A stretch of DNA of 64,000 nt, from assembly GCF_028640845.1 (NCBI RefSeq), contig NC_080543.1, forward strand, positions 2,867,959 through 2,931,958. Direction: 5' to 3'. Below the pieces are notes generated by a model. The model searched no databases. It saw only the letters and a program-made list of their open reading frames with translations, and was not told where the DNA came from. The position numbers and the translations under genes were made by a program. The DNA comes from Ahaetulla prasina (Eukaryota > Chordata > Lepidosauria > Squamata > Colubridae). Below, piece after piece: positions 61,301 to 64,000 of the stretch (within the stretch, counting starts at the first letter, position 1; each line of letters opens with the position of its first letter).

Positions 61301-62330
61301 AGCAGCAAATGCCACCTCTGGCTGGCCCCAGAGTGGGGTGGGAATGGAGATTTTGCAGCATCCTTCCCCTGCCATGCCCACCAAGCCACGCCTGGTAGTA
61401 AAAAAAATTGAATGTCACCACTGCTACAGACCCCTCACATCCTGGACATAAACTGTTTCAACTTCTACCCTCAAAACGACGCTATAGAGCACTGCACACC
61501 AGAACAACTAGACACAAGAACAGTTTTTCCCCTATGCATCACTCTGCTAAACCACCAATTCCCACAACACTGTCAAACTACTACTAAGACTGTATTACTA
61601 TTATTATTCTCCTCTTTCCTATTACCCTTCCCCTTCTACTTATGACTTTAACCTTGTGGCGTGTATCTTTACGATTTATACTGTTTTATAAATCAGTAAA
61701 AAATACTGTTTTATTTGCTTTCCTAATATGATTTGATTGCTTATTTGATATCCTATGACTATCACTAAGTGTTGTATCTTATGATTCTTGATGAACGTAT
61801 TTCTATGTGTGCTCAGAGCTTCTGCAACGGAGACAAATTCCTTGTGCGTCCAATCACACTTGGCCAATAAAGAATATTCTATTCCACAAAAATGTAAATA
61901 AATGATACGCTATGCACGCAATACAGCTGCATTGCTTTTATTTTGAAGGGGACTATTTTTTAAAATTTATGTTAGGTGCGTGCATTTGTTCCTTCATAGC
62001 TTAGGGAAGGGAAAAAGGTGGAGAGATGAAGGGAAAAAAGAAAGAAAAACCATTGACTTCCAATTTGTTTTGATGCTATAGAACATATAGAAACAATATA
62101 GAAAGATGCTATAGAAAGCTTTGCTGGCTGAGGAATTCTGGGAGTTGAAGTCCACAAGCCTTAAAGTTGCCAAGGTTGGAGACCCCTGCTATAGAATAAG
62201 ATAATGGCATGAAACCTCAAATTTTTACTTCTAGAATAGAAGGGGTATTGGTCTTACCTCCCACGCTCCTTCTTGGTGTGCCGAGAGCGAATGTAGAAAT
62301 GGGGTTAACTCTGCCTTCCTGCTCTTTAGA
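52391..62330 (-). CDS. MRPL48: MRPL48 (mL48), mitochondrial large-subunit ribosomal protein; first exon not found
   Basis: Exons in order: an exon ending at 62258 (5' edge uncertain, at or below about 62330), 60820-60905, 57602-57774, 54923-55025, 53496-53585, 52391-52465. The last five join in frame with GT/AG borders and end with TGA at 52391-52393. Residues match the family: RRSVGG at the first junction, [15 protein letters not shown], then [62 protein letters not shown] and [22 protein letters not shown]. The protein has an S10-like fold and sits in the central protuberance of the mitoribosome. The N-terminal presequence exon should lie near or beyond the GC-rich stretch at 63.14-63.40 kb. 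Introns hold Sauria-type SINEs, MITEs and an 800-bp ATTCT array. Confidence 0.93.
52600..52715. mobile_element. Fold-back MITE
   Basis: CAGGGGTCTCCCAACCTGGC through 'gtgccaagtttggagatccc', with a shortened right arm. Confidence 0.7.
53200..53233 (+). ncRNA. Candidate hammerhead core, type C
   Basis: CUGAUGA, helix II AUAACC against GGUAAU (5 of 6 pairs), GAAA, CGUC. Conserved boxes all intact. Confidence 0.55.
53327..53360 (+). ncRNA. Candidate hammerhead core, type C
   Basis: Same sequence as array unit 1 at 31575: boxes intact, helix II weakened. Confidence 0.45.
53790..54350. mobile_element. CAGGTAGTCC MITE with an inserted A/T-rich tail
   Basis: 'atagtcctcgactgactacc' left end and GAGGACCACCTGTAAAG right end. 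A foreign 'tttccctccaacttttcatt ... aaacttaataaaaagg' stretch (54118-54245) resembles an L1 3' UTR. Confidence 0.7.
54510..54895. mobile_element. CAGGTAGTCC MITE, full length
   Basis: TACAGGTAGTCCTTGGCTTC to GTCGAGGACGGCCTGCA. Ends 30 bp from MRPL48 exon 4 (54923). Confidence 0.85.
55195..55985 (+). repeat. 790-bp degenerate (ATTCT)n array
   Basis: ATTCT units with recurrent variants (TTTTCT, CTAGTCTATTC, TTCTGTTCTGTTC, CTATATTCAATTCTAAT). The higher-order blocks repeat, e.g. 'ccctattctatattcaattc' at about 55307 and 55731. It starts after 'gggacaataaagttactatt', a LINE-like tail. Long Leu/Phe/Tyr/Ser-only frames across it are artefacts. Confidence 0.95.
56025..56485 (-). mobile_element. CR1 LINE 3' end
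   Basis: A clean 122-codon minus-strand frame (56094-56462): [20 protein letters not shown] to HLSEVV. Confidence 0.9.
56485..56650 (-). mobile_element. Probable L1-type LINE fragment
   Basis: Minus frame [20 protein letters not shown] and [13 protein letters not shown]; the style suggests L1 ORF2, but this is a weak call. Confidence 0.35.
56660..56785. mobile_element. Fold-back MITE
   Basis: CAGAGGTCTTCAAACTTGGC to GCCAAATTTGAAGACCTCTG, with 'tctctgtgaattctctgtga' at the centre. Confidence 0.8.
57045..57400 (+). mobile_element. Sauria-type SINE
   Basis: tRNA-like head with A box 'tcagtggctaagaagttga' and B box 'gcggttcgaatccctagtg', then the conserved body 'ggtgagctcccgttccttgt', 'atgccggccacatgaccacg', 'agatgagcaccgccccctag' and the Bov-B-like end 'aggggaacctttaccttta'. 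Matches my memory of the Sauria SINE of squamates. Confidence 0.8.
57822..58610 (+). mobile_element. Three tRNA-derived SINEs inserted in a MITE
   Basis: The MITE left end (TACAGGTAGTCCTCGACTTA, 57822) and right end ('gtaagtccgggacgacctgt', 58583-58602) frame three SINE copies at 57855-58045, 58068-58290 and 58315-58510. Each has 'gtggcgcagtggttagagtg'-type A box and 'gcagttcgaatcccaccagg'-type B box. The first ends in (GGAA)n. Confidence 0.75.
58763..59985. mobile_element. Two CAGGTAGTCC MITEs with a fold-back MITE inside the first
   Basis: 58763-59480 (left end 'acagttagtcctcaacttac') is interrupted by the fold-back cluster 59155-59405, which has three left arms ending 'ccagctctgctctaacttta' and one right arm. 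59582-59980 is a complete copy: GCAGGTAGCCCTCGACTTAC to GTCGAGGACTGCCTGTAA. Confidence 0.8.
60090..60797 (+). mobile_element. L2/CR1-like LINE 3' end
   Basis: [35 protein letters not shown] and [20 protein letters not shown], then [20 protein letters not shown] and [10 protein letters not shown] with a stop at 60594. The 3' UTR ends 'cctagggagatagggcggta' and (AAAT)n. Best L2-like copy here, with one frameshift near 60390. It ends just before MRPL48 exon 2 of the called chain. Confidence 0.85.
60960..61130. mobile_element. Fold-back MITE with CR1 tail and (GTT)n inside
   Basis: 'ccagaggttttcaaagttgg' left and 'ccaagtttggggacccctgg' right. Between them are a CR1 tail remnant and (GTT)7-8 (61062-61086). 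Confidence 0.65.
61245..61895. mobile_element. hAT-like repeat followed by CR1-like LINE tail
   Basis: 61250-61425 begins CAGGGGTGAAATCCAGCAGG and ends 'gaatgtcaccactg'. It is inserted in a LINE copy whose frame resumes 'cctggacataaactgtttca' at 61441 and ends 'cacttggccaataaagaata' at 61875. Confidence 0.75.
62108..62195. mobile_element. Half fold-back MITE
   Basis: 'tggctgaggaattctgggag' to 'gttggagacccctgctatag': a right arm only. Confidence 0.7.
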
Positions 62331-62572
62331 TTGAGTCTGTCAATCTTTCTTAGCCACGCCTCCCGCGCCTGCATCTCCAGTTTTGATAAAGGCGTAATGA
62401 TTTGACTTGAACGTGTTTTTTGGATCTGACTTGGCCACTCCTGGACTCTGGGCCAGACGGCCGCCAGGGTGGGGTTCGATTCTCTCTCAGCACACCGAGA
62501 AGGAGGGTGTCAGGGAAGACAAAGGCCCCTTCTCCATTGTGCTGAACAGAGAAGCCAAGGAATGGGACATAC

Positions 62573-63130
62573 CAGAGGTGGGTATCAGCAGTTTTTGGAG
62601 AACCGGTAGCGGAAATTTTGAGTAGCTCGGAGAACCGGTAGTAAAAATTCTGACTGGCCCCGCCCCCATCTATTCTCTGCCTTCGGAGTCCCAGCTGATC
62701 GGGAGGAAATGGAGATTTTACAGTAATCTTCCCTTGCCACGCCCAAGCCACACCCACCAAGCAATGCCACGCCCACAGAACCAGTAGTAAAAATTCTGAC
62801 TGGCCCCGCCCCCATCTATTCTCTGCCTTCGGAGTCCCAGCTGATCGGGAGGAAATGGGGATTTTGCAGTAACCTTCCCCTGCCACACCCAACAAGCCAC
62901 ACCCACAGAACCGGTAGTAAAATTTCTGACTGGCCCCGCCCCCATCTATTCTCTGCCTCCTGAGTCCCAGCTGATCGGGAGGAAATGGGGATTTTGCAGT
63001 AACCTTCCCCTGGAGTGGGGTGGGAATGGAGATTTTACAGTATCCTTCCCCTGCCATGCCCACCAAGCCACGCCCACCAAGCCACACCCACAGAACCGGT
63101 AGTAAAAAAAAAAATTGAAACCCACCACTG
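62573..63130. mobile_element. Complete hAT-type MITE of the accggtagt family
   Basis: 558 bp, starting CAGAGGTGGGTATCAGCAG and ending AACCCACCACTG, with exact 8-bp duplications GGACATAC (62565-62572, 63131-63138). The inside is three tandem copies of 'gtagtaaaaattctgactgg ... ccagctgatcgggagg ... ccttcccctgccac', about 130 bp each. This defines the ends of the family seen at 2.2, 5.1, 7.1, 22.9, 25.1 and 61.3 kb. Confidence 0.9.
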
Positions 63131-63139
63131 GGACATACC

Positions 63140-63420
63140 AAAGCCGGGCACGTCGTAAGGCTGGGCAGGAGCCTGGGCCAGAGTCCCCGAGTCTGCGGAC
63201 ACCTTCTGGAGAACTCGTCTGCCGAAGGCCGCTTCGGCGGAAGCGAAGGCATCCAGCTTATAATGCCGTACAAACGGGGATGGTGGTCCACGCTGCTGTA
63301 GTGGCCGCGTTTCAAGTGGAGTGAGCTGTCACTCGCCAAGGCAACGGAGGAGGCTGAAGTTCGTATGATTTGGCGATGCTTGCCCGTATCCGCTGGCCTA
63401 TGGTTGGTGCTGTGACTCTA
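63140..63420 (-). promoter_or_regulatory. GC-rich stretch, possible MRPL48 5' region
   Basis: CpG-containing, repeat-free DNA upstream of the first recognised MRPL48 exon. The minus strand has an open frame reading AFASAEAAFGRRVLQKVSA, ending at a potential donor (gtatgt) that coincides with the hAT target duplication at 63131-63138. No ATG in that frame was found and the MRPL48 presequence could not be recognised, so the call is tentative. Confidence 0.35.
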
Positions 63421-63799
63421 TTACCCAACGTGGAGGGTTGAAACGACACGAACTAGGACTCCGCTCTCCGAAAGGAAGTTGTCCTCTTGATATAGATGCA
63501 GAGAGCCCCGGGTGTGCCATTTCCTCTCAGGCGCATAAGTCGGACTAGGGCAGAAGTCTAGTAAAATCAGTTCTTGCGCCCTGTAAAATAAGGACTTGAC
63601 TGTGGGTAGGAAACGAAGAGTCCAAACGCAGAATAACTCTTGTTGGGATGGGGGGAAAAAACCATAGATCCTCCTTACTGAGAGGGCTGCTAACTCGGAG
63701 ATGCCGCCTCGGCGAGGTGATAGCCACGAGAAAGGAGACCTTGCAGGTGAGGAAACGAAGGCTGGAGGAGTGCAAAGGTTCGAAGGGTGTAGAAGGCAG

Positions 63800-64000
63800 T
63801 GTTGTGGTCCGCCAGCAGCCTGCGGAGCTGGCAGCGGAATCGGACAGTGAGGAGGCTGGGGAGGACGATGGGTCAGTCCTGGAGTCAGGGGAAGGCCCTG
63901 AAGAGGGCTCTGTGTCGGAGGCAGAGGTGGGGCCAGGGCCCTCTGGGAGCGATGCGCAGACTCTGTAGCCTCCAGAGACGGACAGCAGAGAGGCAGGGGA
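63800..64000 (+). mobile_element. LTR copy F, cut by the window end
   Basis: Starts TGTTGTGG and opens the same type of acidic U3 frame (ESDSEEAGEDDGSVLESGEG) as copies A-E. Confidence 0.65.

Noticed and set aside
62350..63339. 329-codon minus-strand frame
   Set aside because: Mostly three internal repeats of the hAT MITE; the frame bridges MITE and flanks and has no family resemblance.

Overview
This is vertebrate nuclear DNA, very probably from a snake. It holds no prokaryotic-style genes. Four spliced genes can be read directly from exon phases and GT/AG sites: DNAJB13 (-), PAAF1 (-), COA4 (+) and MRPL48 (-). This is the order and relative orientation I recall for the human 11q13.4 block (MRPL48, COA4, PAAF1, DNAJB13) read backwards. 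The snake assignment rests on long AATAG arrays growing out of the 3' tails of one CR1-like LINE family, on (GATA)n tracts, and on Sauria-type and other tRNA-derived SINEs.

Layout. 1-880 looks like the 3' UTR of a plus-strand gene to the left (UCP2 by synteny). DNAJB13 occupies 1980-20553 with eight coding exons, 316 codons and no break. PAAF1 runs 44634 to 28766 with eleven coding exons, 367 codons. A twelfth exon for the last ~25 residues of the family was not found in the 8 kb before the DNAJB13 promoter. A GC-rich divergent promoter (about 44.50-44.88 kb) probably serves PAAF1 leftward and COA4 rightward. The COA4 coding sequence is one exon at 49973-50227. MRPL48 runs from about 62.3 kb to 52391; its first coding exon was not identified.

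Everything else is a dense nest of mobile DNA in introns and spacers: CR1, L2-like and L1 LINE tails, tRNA-derived SINEs, fold-back hAT MITEs, a MITE whose ends carry CAGGTAGTCC, solo LTRs with 5-bp target duplications, a Penelope-like element (reverse transcriptase plus GIY-YIG), minisatellites and microsatellites. Insertions are nested, e.g. LTRs inside MITEs and inside a hammerhead-bearing fold-back.

The most unusual content is RNA-like. Three sequence-unrelated 34-nt hammerhead ribozyme cores (CUGANGA, 6-bp helix II, GAAA, then CGUC) recur across the window. One lineage lies in the terminal repeats of the Penelope-like element. Another forms a head-to-tail array with an exact 159-bp period in a PAAF1 intron. 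The second striking signal is an LTR family whose U3 region keeps an open frame (acidic, proline-rich, then a W-x-D-x-R basic tail) upstream of the TATA box in several divergent copies. The third is a 2.2-kb tandem duplication in DNAJB13 that copied most of exon 3 across a TTTCTT microhomology. Families and domains were assigned by reading translations and comparing with remembered family features; no database search was run.
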